From the NCBI GenBank assembly GCA_001899175.1, contig MKVH01000020.1:17112-81111 (forward strand): a DNA stretch of 64,000 nucleotides, given 5' to 3'. Numbering within the stretch: position 1 is the first letter of the stretch; each line of letters starts with the position of its first letter. Below, piece after piece: positions 1-8,521 of this stretch. A model generated the notes under the pieces. The model had not been told where the DNA came from, made no database searches, and saw only the letters and a list, made by a program, of their open reading frames with translations. Made by a program: the position numbers and the translations under genes. The DNA is from Candidatus Kapaibacterium thiocyanatum (GTDB taxonomy: Bacteria; Bacteroidota; Ignavibacteria; Kapaibacteriales; Kapaibacteriaceae).

Positions 1-2244
1 GTCCGTATACGGCCACTGCGTCCGGTACTCTCCGTCCGTCACGACACCGTCGTGGATGGTCGCGACGTGATTGCCACGCATGTCCATCACCTGGAGCTTC
101 ATCGTCGCCGACGTTCCCACCGATCTGTCGACGGTGATGTCGACGGCCTGCTTGCGTTGTGTCGACGCCAGCCTGAACGTAGCGCTGCCGGCTTCTTCGG
201 ATGTGCCGGTCAACGTATATCGTCCTGCAGTCTTCGTCACTCCATGCCGCGAGGTCCGTACATCGGGATACGGCCAGCGGACCTCTACCGAATCGATGGA
301 GGCATCTCCGACGCCGACGTGCACGAGCGGCGGCTCCTGGATGTTCAGGCCGCGACCACTCACGACGGTGCGACGCATCGTGCGTCCGTCGGACAGGCGT
401 ACGAGAACGTCCGCACCGATCGCATTCCGCATCCGCATGGACGCCATGTCGATCACGGCACCGTGGCCAGCCGGCCCCGAATGCCGATATACTTCGGTGC
501 GACCACGACGACGCACGATGACGTCGAGACGGCCATCGTTGTCAAGATCCACGAGTGCTGCATCGTCGACGTCGTCGAGACTGTCCAGTCCCGCACGCTC
601 CGTACCGTCGACGTACGAACCATCGGCCTTGCCGAAGAGGACGCGTACGTTGCGGCATGGTCCACGCTGGGCGAGAATGTGGTCGAGATTGCCGTCGTTG
701 TCGAGATCGCCGGTCGCACATCCGGAAAGGGCCTGATCGTACGAGCCGTCGCGAATGAGGTCAGGCAGGGGCATGCCACGCTCGTCATCGATGTTCACCA
801 TGGATACCGGATGGCTCCGGTCGGTGAAGGCGTTGGCATAACCGATGGTCGTGGGCAGCATGACCGATCGCCGTTCCCATGTTCCCGACGCCCGTTCGTC
901 ATTGGAACGGATGACGGACATGCCCGCGAGTCCACCGACGGTCTGGCGCTCCATCCGTACGGCCAGCGCATCCTTCCGGCCATAGTGTTCGCCGGTGCGG
1001 AACGAATGCAACGAGCCGTCGGATGCGCGAAGAAGGACTTCCATCGCACCGCCCGGAGTCATTCCGGCAAGGCTCGTCGTCACTCCACCGGCAGGCAGGG
1101 CCTCGCTCCACGTCACGACGTCGAACCGGCCGACGTGGCCGCTCCTGCCGCCGGACAATACGCCTACGACGGTACGTCCATCGATGTCCGTGCCGCCGAC
1201 GAGAAGGTCCGTCGTACCGTCGCCATCGACGTCGACACGCATGGACGTCGTCACCGTCGTCAAGGACGTCGACGGTACGTCGTCGAGTCGTGCGATCGCC
1301 CCCGACGGCTGCATCGTCCATACACCGACCGTCCTGCGTCCTTCACCAGGAAGGAAGACGATGTCCGTACGGCCGTCGCCATCGGCGTCGTGCATGAGGA
1401 CCGGACCGTGTCCCCCTACCGTATCGGCCTGCAGTTCGAACGGCAACAATGTGCCGCGTTCGTTGAGATAGAGCATGCCGCCCGCGGCGACGTCGACGTA
1501 GCCGTCGCCGTTCACGTCGGCACACGATACGTACTTCGTCGCCTGCGTAGCCACTCCGTAACCGTCGTCGACGGTCGTATCGCGGCTGAACATCGGCTCC
1601 CGCATCTCGGGAAGATCGCAGAGCAGCGTATAGCGGAAGGCATACGGCCCCGTTTCCCAACGCCCCTCGTCATGACCGAGGATCTGATCGAAGCGTTCGA
1701 TGCCATTCGCTTCGGTACAATACGGTGGACGTTTGACCTGATCGGTCAGGGGGCGGATATCGCCCCTCAGTCGTTCGACGCTGATGAATATCTGGCCTTC
1801 GCTCACTTCCAGAGGAGACGGGAAGTCCACCCGTACCGTCTGACGTCCCGCCTGCGTCTTCGCGAAGACGACGGGAGGCACGAGCGGCTTCCGGAAATAC
1901 GGGACGGTATATCCTCCTTCGTGTCCGAAGACGACGACGGTACCGGCCGTATCCGCCGTGGCGCCGTCGAGGTCGACGAGCACTCCGTGAACGAGCGTGC
2001 CGGCGGGCAATCTGTATCGCTGGATATGGCGACGTATCGCCGTCGACGTATAGAATCCGGCGATGGATTCATCGCTATAGGTGCGTATCGTATCGACCGG
2101 AACGGAAGCACCGATCGTCGTGTCCGGTGGTCGTTCGATGTCGTCGATGGCCTGCGCATGAAGGGTCGTACCCGCGATGAGGCCGAAGATCGTCGATATC
2201 AACGTGCCGGGCCTTCGGTTGCGTCCGGTAAAAGATCGAGACAT
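1..2244 (-). CDS. Secreted FG-GAP/VCBS-repeat protein, 3' end outside the window
   Basis: Reading the minus strand from the ATG at 2244 gives 748 residues with no stop before the window edge. The protein starts with a basic stretch and a hydrophobic signal-like segment (ISTIFGLIAGTTLHA). Its middle carries several calcium-binding-like repeats of the FG-GAP/VCBS type (DVNGDGYVDV, DADGDGRTDI, DLDNDGNLDH, DLDNDGRLDV). An ASPIC/UnbV-like stretch follows (VEVRWPYPD). The last visible residues (LQVMDMRGNHVATIHDG) look like the start of a T9SS type A sorting domain, so the true end is probably some 50 residues beyond the window. It is a clear paralogue of the 742-residue protein at 56791-59019: both share the opening 'RTY...RLPAGT...GHEGG' block and the repeat order. 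Surface or extracellular location is inferred; the ligand is unknown. The plus-strand open frame over this stretch is its antisense shadow. Confidence 0.85.
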   Translation of the reverse strand, partial: MSRSFTGRNRRPGTLISTIFGLIAGTTLHAQAIDDIERPPDTTIGASVPVDTIRTYSDESIAGFYTSTAIRRHIQRYRLPAGTLVHGVLVDLDGATADTAGTVVVFGHEGGYTVPYFRKPLVPPVVFAKTQAGRQTVRVDFPSPLEVSEGQIFISVERLRGDIRPLTDQVKRPPYCTEANGIERFDQILGHDEGRWETGPYAFRYTLLCDLPEMREPMFSRDTTVDDGYGVATQATKYVSCADVNGDGYVDVAAGGMLYLNERGTLLPFELQADTVGGHGPVLMHDADGDGRTDIVFLPGEGRRTVGVWTMQPSGAIARLDDVPSTSLTTVTTSMRVDVDGDGTTDLLVGGTDIDGRTVVGVLSGGRSGHVGRFDVVTWSEALPAGGVTTSLAGMTPGGAMEVLLRASDGSLHSFRTGEHYGRKDALAVRMERQTVGGLAGMSVIRSNDERASGTWERRSVMLPTTIGYANAFTDRSHPVSMVNIDDERGMPLPDLIRDGSYDQALSGCATGDLDNDGNLDHILAQRGPCRNVRVLFGKADGSYVDGTERAGLDSLDDVDDAALVDLDNDGRLDVIVRRRGRTEVYRHSGPAGHGAVIDMASMRMRNAIGADVLVRLSDGRTMRRTVVSGRGLNIQEPPLVHVGVGDASIDSVEVRWPYPDVRTSRHGVTKTAGRYTLTGTSEEAGSATFRLASTQRKQAVDITVDRSVGTSATMKLQVMDMRGNHVATIHDGVVTDGEYRTQWPYTD

Positions 2245-2644
2245 AGCAATTCCCAACGAAACAACGCACATACACCCCATAGCAGCCTTGCACGCGGCGC
2301 GAATGACACCGAAGGCGGCGCAACATACACATTACCGTCCTACCTTCCTCGAACCTTGCGTCAGTGCTCATCGATGCCCCGATATCAGGATCGACCACTG
2401 GCGGCAGTGTGCCGTTCGTGAGCGTCCAATCATCGATACATCACGCTCTCGAACATCATTGATACGCATGTCGCCGGTTCGTCACGGAACCCCGTAACGC
2501 CCTGCATGTCCAACGGACCCGAGAGGTGCGCCATATCATCGCTCACCTTCGCAGTCATCTTCATTCCGACGGGACATGTATCTTCGTGCCTCATTCGATC
2601 GACGTCATTGATCCATCATCAACAATTCTTTACGGAGAACTATC
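2245..2644. other. Divergent intergenic region
   Basis: About 400 bases between the divergent FG-GAP and peroxiredoxin genes. I see no convincing gene, RNA or clear promoter box here; it must hold the two divergent promoters. A GGAG ribosome-binding site lies just before the peroxiredoxin start. Confidence 0.5.
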
Positions 2645-3118
2645 ATGGCATTGGCTCCCGGCACCATCGCACCGGACTTCGCCCTCTTCGATGGCGACAA
2701 GAACAAGGTCAGCCTGTCCGCACAGCGCGGCAAGAACGTCGTACTCGCCTTCTTCCCCGCAGCGTTCACGGGCGTATGCAAAGCCGAACTCTGTTCGTTC
2801 CAGTCGGCCATACAACGACTCAATTCCATCAATGCCACCGTTCTGGCCGTGGCAGCGGATGGGCCGTTCGCGAACAAGGCTTTCGCCGACGAGAATGGTC
2901 TGACGTTCCCCGTGCTGAGCGACTACACACGTGAGACCATCGAAGCCTATGACGTCGTGCTGCAGGACTTCGCAGGACTGCCCGGCTATACGGCGTCGCA
3001 ACGTGCAACGTTCGTGATCGATGCCGAAGGCATCATCCGCCATGTGGACGTGACACCCAATCCCGGTGTCGAGCCGAACTACGATGAGATCTATGCTGCC
3101 GTCGATGCACTGAAGTGA
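2645..3118 (+). CDS. Peroxiredoxin, AhpE/Bcp (PrxQ)-like
   Basis: A 157-residue thioredoxin-fold peroxidase of the AhpC/TSA superfamily. The peroxidatic site is PAAFTGVC with Cys45 (the PxxxTxxC motif), and Cys50 lies five residues later, the position used as resolving cysteine in one group of PrxQ/Bcp enzymes. The conserved Arg lies in the later block ASQRATFVID. Family role: reduction of hydrogen peroxide and organic hydroperoxides using thioredoxin or a similar donor in the cytoplasm. There is no signal peptide. The start is supported by GGAG 7 bases upstream. It is transcribed alone and followed by a strong hairpin terminator. The AhpE versus Bcp subgroup cannot be settled from sequence reading alone. 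Confidence 0.9.
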   Translation: MALAPGTIAPDFALFDGDKNKVSLSAQRGKNVVLAFFPAAFTGVCKAELCSFQSAIQRLNSINATVLAVAADGPFANKAFADENGLTFPVLSDYTRETIEAYDVVLQDFAGLPGYTASQRATFVIDAEGIIRHVDVTPNPGVEPNYDEIYAAVDALK

Positions 3119-3174
3119 TCGTACAGACCCTGTCTACTGACAGAAACGTATGCAATCATGACCAGAATACTATC

Positions 3175-3209
3175 GAAAAAGGTCGCCCTACGCAGGCGAC
3201 CTTTTTCGT
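3175..3209. terminator. Bidirectional rho-independent terminator
   Basis: A perfect 7-bp stem GGTCGCC/GGCGACC with a short loop is flanked by AAAAA on the left and TTTTT on the right. It can therefore act for the peroxiredoxin gene (plus) and for the convergent membrane-protein gene (minus). A nearly identical hairpin sits at 4484-4515. Confidence 0.88.
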
Positions 3210-3325
3210 TCAGGGCATTTCTTTCACGAACGACGGTGATCCGTTTCCGACCCCTTTCTTACGAGTGAAGAGCACGGTACGGTAACTCATCGCTCCGCAA
3301 GCGCGGTATCATAGGATGATCGGCA

Positions 3326-3961
3326 TCACCTCTGTCGATCAATCAATCCTATCGAATGCGATCCGACGGACGACCCACTCGCATTCCTGTAGACGACGTG
3401 GCTATCCCTGGTAGCGAAGGACACGACCCGGTCGAGGAGAGCGGCAGGATGTGGTTTCGACCGTCCGACAGGGTGCTTCGACATCCTCCACACGCCGACG
3501 ATCACGATGACGGGAGAGCACAGAAGCAGGAGCGACAGGAGATAGATGACGACGCCTGGTGAGTTGGCCATGATGACGGTCAGAACGGCTTCGGACCATT
3601 CCCTATGGAACGAACGGACGTTCTCGTCCGGATGCCGTTCCATCCGGGAGTACAGTGAATGGTCGGAGCCGGATGCAGGGTCCGGAAGAACAGGTCTGTA
3701 CCGTACCAGCATCGGCAGAGCGAGGCGGTTCGCATCGTGAACCATGTCGGTCATTGCGTCGCTCACGGCGAGAAACAACCCTGCGTCGATATGCAGATGT
3801 CCCTGTCCGTAGGCCTGGCGGAATCTGATGATCACCTCCATCGCACGGGCACGGGACCATGCCTGCAACCGGGGAAGTACCAGACCCGATACGAGAACCC
3901 GTACCAGAGTGGAAACGATGAGAAAGAGGATGGCATAGGCGACGATGACCGGAAGTGTCAT
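3326..3961 (-). CDS. Hypothetical membrane protein, two membrane segments
   Basis: I do not recognise this 211-residue protein. I chose the ATG at 3961 because GAAGGAAGG lies just upstream and the protein then opens with a membrane segment (residues about 3-25, LPVIVAYAILFLIVSTLVRV). A second very hydrophobic segment lies near residues 137-160 (VVIYLLSLLLLCSPVIVIVG). The stretch between is polar and rich in Arg and His. The C-terminal 45 residues are polar. The upstream neighbour is another small membrane protein 43 bases away, so the two are likely co-transcribed and may work together. No function is assignable. Confidence 0.65.
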   Translation of the reverse strand: MTLPVIVAYAILFLIVSTLVRVLVSGLVLPRLQAWSRARAMEVIIRFRQAYGQGHLHIDAGLFLAVSDAMTDMVHDANRLALPMLVRYRPVLPDPASGSDHSLYSRMERHPDENVRSFHREWSEAVLTVIMANSPGVVIYLLSLLLLCSPVIVIVGVWRMSKHPVGRSKPHPAALLDRVVSFATRDSHVVYRNASGSSVGSHSIGLIDRQR

Positions 3962-4004
3962 GATCGAACCTTCCTTCGTCAAGGTGTTGAAAACAGTGTC
4001 GACG

Positions 4005-4328
4005 TCACCCGGGCCGTTCCTTGCCAGCAGAGGCTCGCCGGTTGAACCACAAGAGACCGAATAGAATTGCCAATCCCCATGCGACCAGAGACGGAACGTC
4101 CTGTTGCATTGCCTTGACCAGTTCCACAACAGTTTCCTTACGCCGGGTATTGTCCATCGTTATCGCGGCCACGAGCACGAAGGCTCCGACAGCATTGCCC
4201 AGTACGTTTCCTTTGGAAACACAGGTGAGGAGAACGACCTTCGACACATACAGACAGGAACCAATGATCCAGGCCGGCACCTGCCAGGCGTTGAGCGCCC
4301 TGAGCTGCCTGAAAACTTCTCTGTCCAT
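4005..4328 (-). CDS. Small hypothetical membrane protein, three segments
   Basis: A 107-residue protein with three hydrophobic stretches: about residues 17-36 (VPAWIIGSCLYVSKVVLLTC), 42-58 (VLGNAVGAFVLVAAITM) and 78-96 (VPSLVAWGLAILFGLLWF). Short polar ends and a basic C terminus suggest an inner-membrane protein. It lies 43 bases upstream of the 211-residue membrane protein on the same strand, so it is probably the first gene of a two-gene unit. No family recognised. The hydrophobic pattern and the operon spacing support it being real, but the overlapping antisense frames are also open. Confidence 0.55.
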   Translation of the reverse strand: MDREVFRQLRALNAWQVPAWIIGSCLYVSKVVLLTCVSKGNVLGNAVGAFVLVAAITMDNTRRKETVVELVKAMQQDVPSLVAWGLAILFGLLWFNRRASAGKERPG

Positions 4329-4483
4329 CGGAGTCGGTACGATCGGATTCCGGAGCGAAAGGATGGCGATCGATGGTACGAGTATACGACGCGAGTTCCG
4401 GCATCCTCGGTCGGAGACGACGAATCAGGACCATCGATATATGATCGTGGATTCCGGATTCGCGAATGTGACGGCCGGAAAAA

Positions 4484-4515
4484 AGAAAAGGTCGCCCGAT
4501 AGAGGCGACCTTCTT
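4484..4515 (-). terminator. Rho-independent terminator
   Basis: Minus-strand hairpin with a 7-bp GGTCGCC/GGCGACC stem, followed on that strand by TTTTCTTTT. It lies 80 bases past the stop of the coiled-coil protein gene at 4596. The stem sequence is the same as in the terminator at 3175-3209. Confidence 0.85.
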
Positions 4516-4595
4516 CCATTCGCGGCTTTTCTCCCACAAAAAGCTGCGGTTCCTTCTATGCTGCATGCCGTGCCGGCAGGCTTGGGATCGGAACG

Positions 4596-4964
4596 TTACT
4601 CGCCGGCGGTGTTTTTCCGCGGGCGCCCGTAGCGACGCTCGGATTTCTTCTTCATCCCGAGCGTGGTGATCTGGTCGGAGTCGTCTCCGTATTGTGCGAT
4701 CACCTGTCGCTTGGCACCCAACACAAGCTCGTGAAAAGCCCATTCGACTTCCAGAGCCTGCTGGCGGGCGCGGGCCAATTCATCCATGGCCCGCTGTTCC
4801 GCCGCGAGTGCCTCATCCATCTTCTCCATTGCTTCCCGCAAGGCGGCCGACGTGAAGTCAGGGTTACTGGGAGAGTAGTCCCGAAGAGCCAGCACCGCCG
4901 TAGCGATTTGCTGGTCCTTCTTCAGGATCCTCTGCGTCACCCGTGTTGTCTTCCGTTTCGACAT
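4596..4964 (-). CDS. Hypothetical coiled-coil protein with KKKSER tail
   Basis: A 122-residue, highly charged protein without membrane segments. Residues about 40-80 are Ala/Glu/Arg-rich and predicted by eye to be helical coiled coil (EKMDEALAAEQRAMDELARA). The tail reads YGDDSDQITTLGMKKKSERR. I recall this C-terminal pattern (an Asp-Ser acidic turn, then LGxKKKSE) from a widespread family of uncharacterised bacterial proteins, but I cannot name its function. A good promoter-like pair lies upstream (5063-5090) and a strong terminator downstream, so it is a single-gene unit. Confidence 0.75.
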   Translation of the reverse strand: MSKRKTTRVTQRILKKDQQIATAVLALRDYSPSNPDFTSAALREAMEKMDEALAAEQRAMDELARARQQALEVEWAFHELVLGAKRQVIAQYGDDSDQITTLGMKKKSERRYGRPRKNTAGE

Positions 4965-5361
4965 TGATGCGGATTCCCCGAAGCGACATGGAGAGAGACT
5001 TATGCTGCATGCCTTTACACTTTTGTCTCAAGTGTATTAACATGGATGCAAACTTAATTGATTTTATATGCGAAGTAAAGTCCTTTTCAACGGTCATGAG
5101 ATATTTTTTTCAACGCATACCTCTTTACCATGCAGTCGTTATTCCCTGCATGATCATATGCATGGACTTTCGTCGCGCCACAATCATGTACAGATGCTCA
5201 TGATCTCATTCTTGATCCGTGCATACTGACGACATCGTCGTGCATACCCTATACACGTGAACATGTGAAGGATACGGACACCCCGTATTACCGATCACGC
5301 ACGACCGTCATGGACGGCATCCTTCCGCGAAGGCCCGACGACTCCTGCCCCACAAACGCAG
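4965..5361. other. A+T-rich intergenic region
   Basis: Roughly 400 bases between the coiled-coil gene and the gcvH terminator. The stretch 5030-5160 is clearly richer in A+T than the surroundings. Apart from the promoter-like pair at 5063-5090 I find no gene or RNA structure here. Confidence 0.5.
5063..5090 (-). promoter_or_regulatory. Sigma-70-like promoter for the coiled-coil protein gene
   Basis: On the minus strand TTGAAA, a 16-base spacer, then TATAAA. Transcription would start near 5056, giving a leader of about 90 bases to the ATG at 4964. It lies in a local A+T-rich patch, as expected for a promoter. Confidence 0.55.
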
Positions 5362-5383
5362 AACGCCACCCGAAGGTGGCGTT
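5362..5383 (-). terminator. Hairpin terminator after gcvH
   Basis: A perfect 9-bp inverted repeat (AACGCCACC/GGTGGCGTT) with a CGAA tetraloop, 31 bases past the gcvH stop on the minus strand. The U-tract is weak. Confidence 0.7.
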
Positions 5384-5413
5384 CACGATGTCGTCCATCC
5401 GCAATGGAGGGGC

Positions 5414-5797
5414 TTACTGTCCGATCAGCGCCTTGTACTCGTCCACCCCCATCAGTCCCTTGAGTTCATCGGGATTGGCGAGTTCGATCTTGACGAGCCA
5501 GCCTGCGCCGTAGGGATCCTTGTTCACGGTTTCGGGCGCGCCGTTGACGTCGTTGACTTCGACGATCTTGCCGGTGACGGGAGCGTACAGATCGGCGACG
5601 GTCTTCACGGCTTCGATGGAACCGAAGGTGCCGCCCTGGTCGACGGATATCGATGCATCGGGAATGTCGACGTAGACGACGTCGCCAAGTTCTCCCTGTG
5701 CATGATCCGTAACACCGATCGTGCCGATGTTACCTTCGACGCGGATCCATTCATGATCCCTGGTATACTTAAGATCTGCGGGAAAGTTCATCGTCAT
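5414..5797 (-). CDS. gcvH: Glycine cleavage system H protein
   Basis: A 127-residue lipoyl carrier protein of the usual family length. The lipoyl-lysine motif is [16 protein letters not shown] with Lys65 as the modified residue. In the family GcvH carries the aminomethyl group between the P, T and L proteins of glycine cleavage, and it also acts as lipoyl donor or acceptor in lipoate metabolism. No other glycine-cleavage gene is in the window. It is translationally coupled to accC (ATGA overlap of 4 bases), so it is made with biotin carboxylase, BCCP and EF-P. This may reflect a lipoate or acyl-metabolism role rather than glycine breakdown alone, which is inference. Confidence 0.95.
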   Translation of the reverse strand: MTMNFPADLKYTRDHEWIRVEGNIGTIGVTDHAQGELGDVVYVDIPDASISVDQGGTFGSIEAVKTVADLYAPVTGKIVEVNDVNGAPETVNKDPYGAGWLVKIELANPDELKGLMGVDEYKALIGQ

Positions 5798-7134
5798 GCC
5801 CTCCAGTCGTGTGTATCAAGATATTTGGTGTCGAATTCGCCGGCTATGAAGTCTGCATTCTCCATCATCTTGCGATGGAACGGAATCGTCGTCTGGATAC
5901 CCTCGATCACGAACTCGTCCAGGGCGCGGCGCATCTTGAGGATGGTCTCCATGCGTGTGGGTGCGAACGTGATGAGCTTGGCCACCATCGAATCGTAATA
6001 CGGCGGGATCACGTAGCCCTGATAGATGTGCGAGTCGACGCGGACACCAGGGCCGCCGGGGAAGTTCAGGCTTTCGATCCGGCCCGGTGAGGGGCGGAAG
6101 TCGTGCATCGGATCCTCGGCATTGATACGGCACTCGATACTGTGGAGCACGGGGTCCTTCGGTGTGATCGTCAGACGTTCACCCGAGGCCACGATGATCT
6201 GTTCCTTGATGAGATCGTATCCGAGGGATTGTTCCGTGACGGGATGTTCGACCTGGATACGGGTGTTCATTTCCATGAAGTAGAAATTCCGGTGCTTGTC
6301 CACCAGGAATTCGATCGTCCCTGCACCGACGTAGTTCACGCTGGCTGCGCCTTTTACGGCGGCTTCACCCATGCGCCTGCGAAGGTCGGGCGTCATGATG
6401 GGCGACGGCGCTTCCTCGATGAGCTTCTGGTGCCGGCGCTGGATGGAGCACTCACGTTCGTTCAGCGATATGACGTTGCCGTGCGTATCGGCGAAGACCT
6501 GTATCTCGATGTGGCGGGGTTCTTCGACGAACTTCTCGATGTAGATATCGCCATTGCCGAAGGAGGCCTCGGCTTCACCACGTGCCGTCGTATAGGCACG
6601 TTCGAGTTCGGACGGCTCCGGCACGTAGCGCATGCCCTTGCCACCGCCACCGGCCACGGCCTTGAGCATGAGGGGATAGCCGACTTCGTCGGCGACGCGC
6701 TTCGCATCCTCGAGCGTAGGTACGATACCTTCCGAGCCGGGCACGACCGGCACGCCGGCGGCTACCATCGTTTCCTTCGCGATGGACTTGTTGCCCATCC
6801 GTACGATGGCGTCAGGCGACGGCCCCACGAAGATGATGTTGCAGTCGGTACAGATTTCCGCGAACGTAGCATTCTCCGCGAGGAAGCCGAAGCCAGGATG
6901 GATTGCATCGGCATTCGTAACTTCCGCTGCGGCGATGATCGACGGAATGTTGAGATAACTCAACTTGCTTTGCGCCGGGCCGATGCAGACGGCTTCGTCG
7001 GCGAAGCGAACGTGGAGGGAAGCGCGATCCGCTTCGGAATACACGGCGACGGTGCGGATGCCCATCTCCTTCGCAGCGCGAATGATGCGCAGGGCGATTT
7101 CACCGCGGTTGGCGATAAGAAGCTTTTTGATCAT
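5794..7134 (-). CDS. accC: Acetyl-CoA carboxylase, biotin carboxylase subunit
   Basis: A 446-residue ATP-grasp enzyme of normal length. The N-terminal biotin-carboxylase domain opens with [16 protein letters not shown]. The ATP-binding glycine loop [13 protein letters not shown] lies near residues 159-171. The catalytic stretch [13 protein letters not shown] contains the family Arg and Glu residues. It ATP-dependently carboxylates the biotin of AccB using bicarbonate, the first half-reaction of malonyl-CoA synthesis in the cytoplasm. It sits directly after accB (15-base gap) and overlaps gcvH by 4 bases. The carboxyltransferase subunits are not in the window. Confidence 0.97.
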   Translation of the reverse strand: MIKKLLIANRGEIALRIIRAAKEMGIRTVAVYSEADRASLHVRFADEAVCIGPAQSKLSYLNIPSIIAAAEVTNADAIHPGFGFLAENATFAEICTDCNIIFVGPSPDAIVRMGNKSIAKETMVAAGVPVVPGSEGIVPTLEDAKRVADEVGYPLMLKAVAGGGGKGMRYVPEPSELERAYTTARGEAEASFGNGDIYIEKFVEEPRHIEIQVFADTHGNVISLNERECSIQRRHQKLIEEAPSPIMTPDLRRRMGEAAVKGAASVNYVGAGTIEFLVDKHRNFYFMEMNTRIQVEHPVTEQSLGYDLIKEQIIVASGERLTITPKDPVLHSIECRINAEDPMHDFRPSPGRIESLNFPGGPGVRVDSHIYQGYVIPPYYDSMVAKLITFAPTRMETILKMRRALDEFVIEGIQTTIPFHRKMMENADFIAGEFDTKYLDTHDWRA

Positions 7135-7149
7135 GGCATCCCGTTCGGA

Positions 7150-7626
7150 TTAGTCCGGCTTGATCACGAACATGGGCTGGTTGTATTCTACGGCCTGTGA
7201 ATTCTCCACGAGAATCTTCACGATGGTGCCGGAGACTTCGCTCTCGATCTCGTTCATCAGCTTCATGGCTTCGACGATACAGAGAGGATCACCCACGTTC
7301 ACGTGCGAGCCCACTTGCACGAACGGATCGGCATCCGGTGCGGGAGCACGGTAGAACGTCCCGACGATCGGGGAATTGATGGTCTGACCTCCCTCGTCCG
7401 CGCTGGGCGCGGCGGGTGCGGGAGCAGACGGTGCCGGTACGGCAGGTGCCGCCGGAGCAGGTGCTGCGGCAGGAACCGGCATGACTTGATAGGCAGGCTG
7501 CGCTGCCGCTACGGCGGCAACCTGTTTGGACATCTGGATCTTGATGCCTTCTTCCTCGATCTCCAACTCGGTAACGGTGCTGTCGTCAAAGATCTTCAGA
7601 AGGCGACGTAGGTAGTTGAGGTCCAT
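7150..7626 (-). CDS. accB: Biotin carboxyl carrier protein of acetyl-CoA carboxylase
   Basis: 158 residues from the ATG at 7626, chosen because GGAGGAG lies 6 bases upstream; the longer open frame upstream lacks family similarity. The N-terminal domain ([13 protein letters not shown]) is followed by an Ala/Pro-rich linker (about residues 55-85) and a C-terminal biotinyl domain with [14 protein letters not shown], where the Lys of MKLM is the biotinylated residue. It carries the carboxyl group between AccC and the carboxyltransferase. It lies between efp and accC on the same strand, an order common in many bacteria. Confidence 0.96.
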   Translation of the reverse strand: MDLNYLRRLLKIFDDSTVTELEIEEEGIKIQMSKQVAAVAAAQPAYQVMPVPAAAPAPAAPAVPAPSAPAPAAPSADEGGQTINSPIVGTFYRAPAPDADPFVQVGSHVNVGDPLCIVEAMKLMNEIESEVSGTIVKILVENSQAVEYNQPMFVIKPD

Positions 7627-7683
7627 CGTTGTCTCCTCCGTGAATGGTGATACGGGGCTTGCCGCCACTTGACGGCAGGACCA

Positions 7684-8250
7684 TTATTCCTTGACGCGAT
7701 CGAGGTAGTTACCCGATGACGTGTCAACGCGAATCAGATCGCCCTCGTTCACGAAGAGCGGAACGTTAACATTGGTACCCGTTTCGACGGTTGCCGGCTT
7801 CAGCACGTTGGTGGCCGTATCGCCACGAACCCCAGGTTCCGTATGCGTCACGCGCAGCGTAACGTGTCCCGGAATCTGGATCGAGACGACGGCTTCCTGT
7901 TCGTCACGAGCGATCTGGACTTCCTGGCCTTCCTTGATGAAGCGCGACGCCTCACCTACGACGGCGGGATCGACGGGAATCTGGTCGTACGTCTCCGAAT
8001 CCATGAAGACGAAGCTGTCACCATCGCGATACAGGTACGAGAAGTTGCGCGTTTCCACACGAACGAACTCGATCGTCTCACCGGAACGGAAACGTTCTTC
8101 CTTGAGCTTGCCATTCTTGATGACGCGCATCTTCACCTGATAGAAGGCGCGCAGATTGCCCGGCGTCCGGTGAATGGATTCAAGCACGACGCAGAGTTCC
8201 CCCTGATGCTTGATCACCGCGCCTACGCGCAGATCGGCTGTGGTTGCCAT
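7684..8250 (-). CDS. efp: Translation elongation factor P
   Basis: 188 residues from the ATG at 8250, the usual family length; the open frame extends upstream, but the added residues are not family-like. Three beta-barrel domains: KOW-like N terminus (LRVGAVIKHQGELCVVLE), central OB domain and C-terminal OB domain ending VDTSSGNYLDRVKE. EF-P relieves ribosome stalling at proline stretches. The tip loop reads RTPGNLRAFYQ: the residue matching the modified Lys34 of E. coli or Arg32 of Pseudomonas is Asn32 here, so neither beta-lysylation nor rhamnosylation at that site is possible. It is upstream of accB in the same direction and 33 bases from tRNA-Cys. Confidence 0.96.
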   Translation of the reverse strand: MATTADLRVGAVIKHQGELCVVLESIHRTPGNLRAFYQVKMRVIKNGKLKEERFRSGETIEFVRVETRNFSYLYRDGDSFVFMDSETYDQIPVDPAVVGEASRFIKEGQEVQIARDEQEAVVSIQIPGHVTLRVTHTEPGVRGDTATNVLKPATVETGTNVNVPLFVNEGDLIRVDTSSGNYLDRVKE

Positions 8251-8283
8251 GAAGTTCGACGTTGTTAGGACAAATCTTTTTCG

Positions 8284-8354
8284 AGGTTCCGGCCGGATTC
8301 GAACCGACGTACGAGCTTTTGCAGAGCTCTGTATAGCCACTCTACCACGGAACC
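8284..8354 (-). tRNA. tRNA-Cys (GCA)
   Basis: The minus strand folds as a cloverleaf: acceptor GGTTCCG/CGGAACC, anticodon stem GAGCT/AGCTC around the loop CTGCAAA (anticodon GCA), and T-loop TTCGAAT. The discriminator base is U, the identity base of tRNA-Cys. CCA is not encoded. It lies 33 bases before the efp start, same strand. Confidence 0.95.
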
Positions 8355-8468
8355 AGAGATTGCGAATATACGGCAGGCGGACAAAACCGCAGCAACGTTC
8401 TTCGTTTCGGAATCGGGCGGAGGCCTTGCGACATCATGATGCAGGCAGCTCCATCCGATGATAAACAA

Positions 8469-8495
8469 GGGACTTCCGTTCGTTCCGGAAGTCCC
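8469..8495 (-). terminator. Hairpin terminator after the OmpA-family gene
   Basis: Inverted repeat GGGACTTCC/GGAAGTCCC with a 9-base loop, about 27 bases past the stop of the OmpA-family gene; a T-rich stretch follows on both sides. Confidence 0.75.
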
Positions 8496-8521
8496 CTGCA
8501 ATTCTTTTCAACACCCGATGA

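Noticed and set aside
52..2421. Plus-strand open frame of 789 codons
   Set aside because: Its translation is Arg/His/Asp-rich low-quality sequence; the minus strand encodes a recognisable FG-GAP protein in the opposite frame.
6103..7200. Plus-strand open frame of 365 codons
   Set aside because: Antisense of accC, which is fully supported by its motifs.
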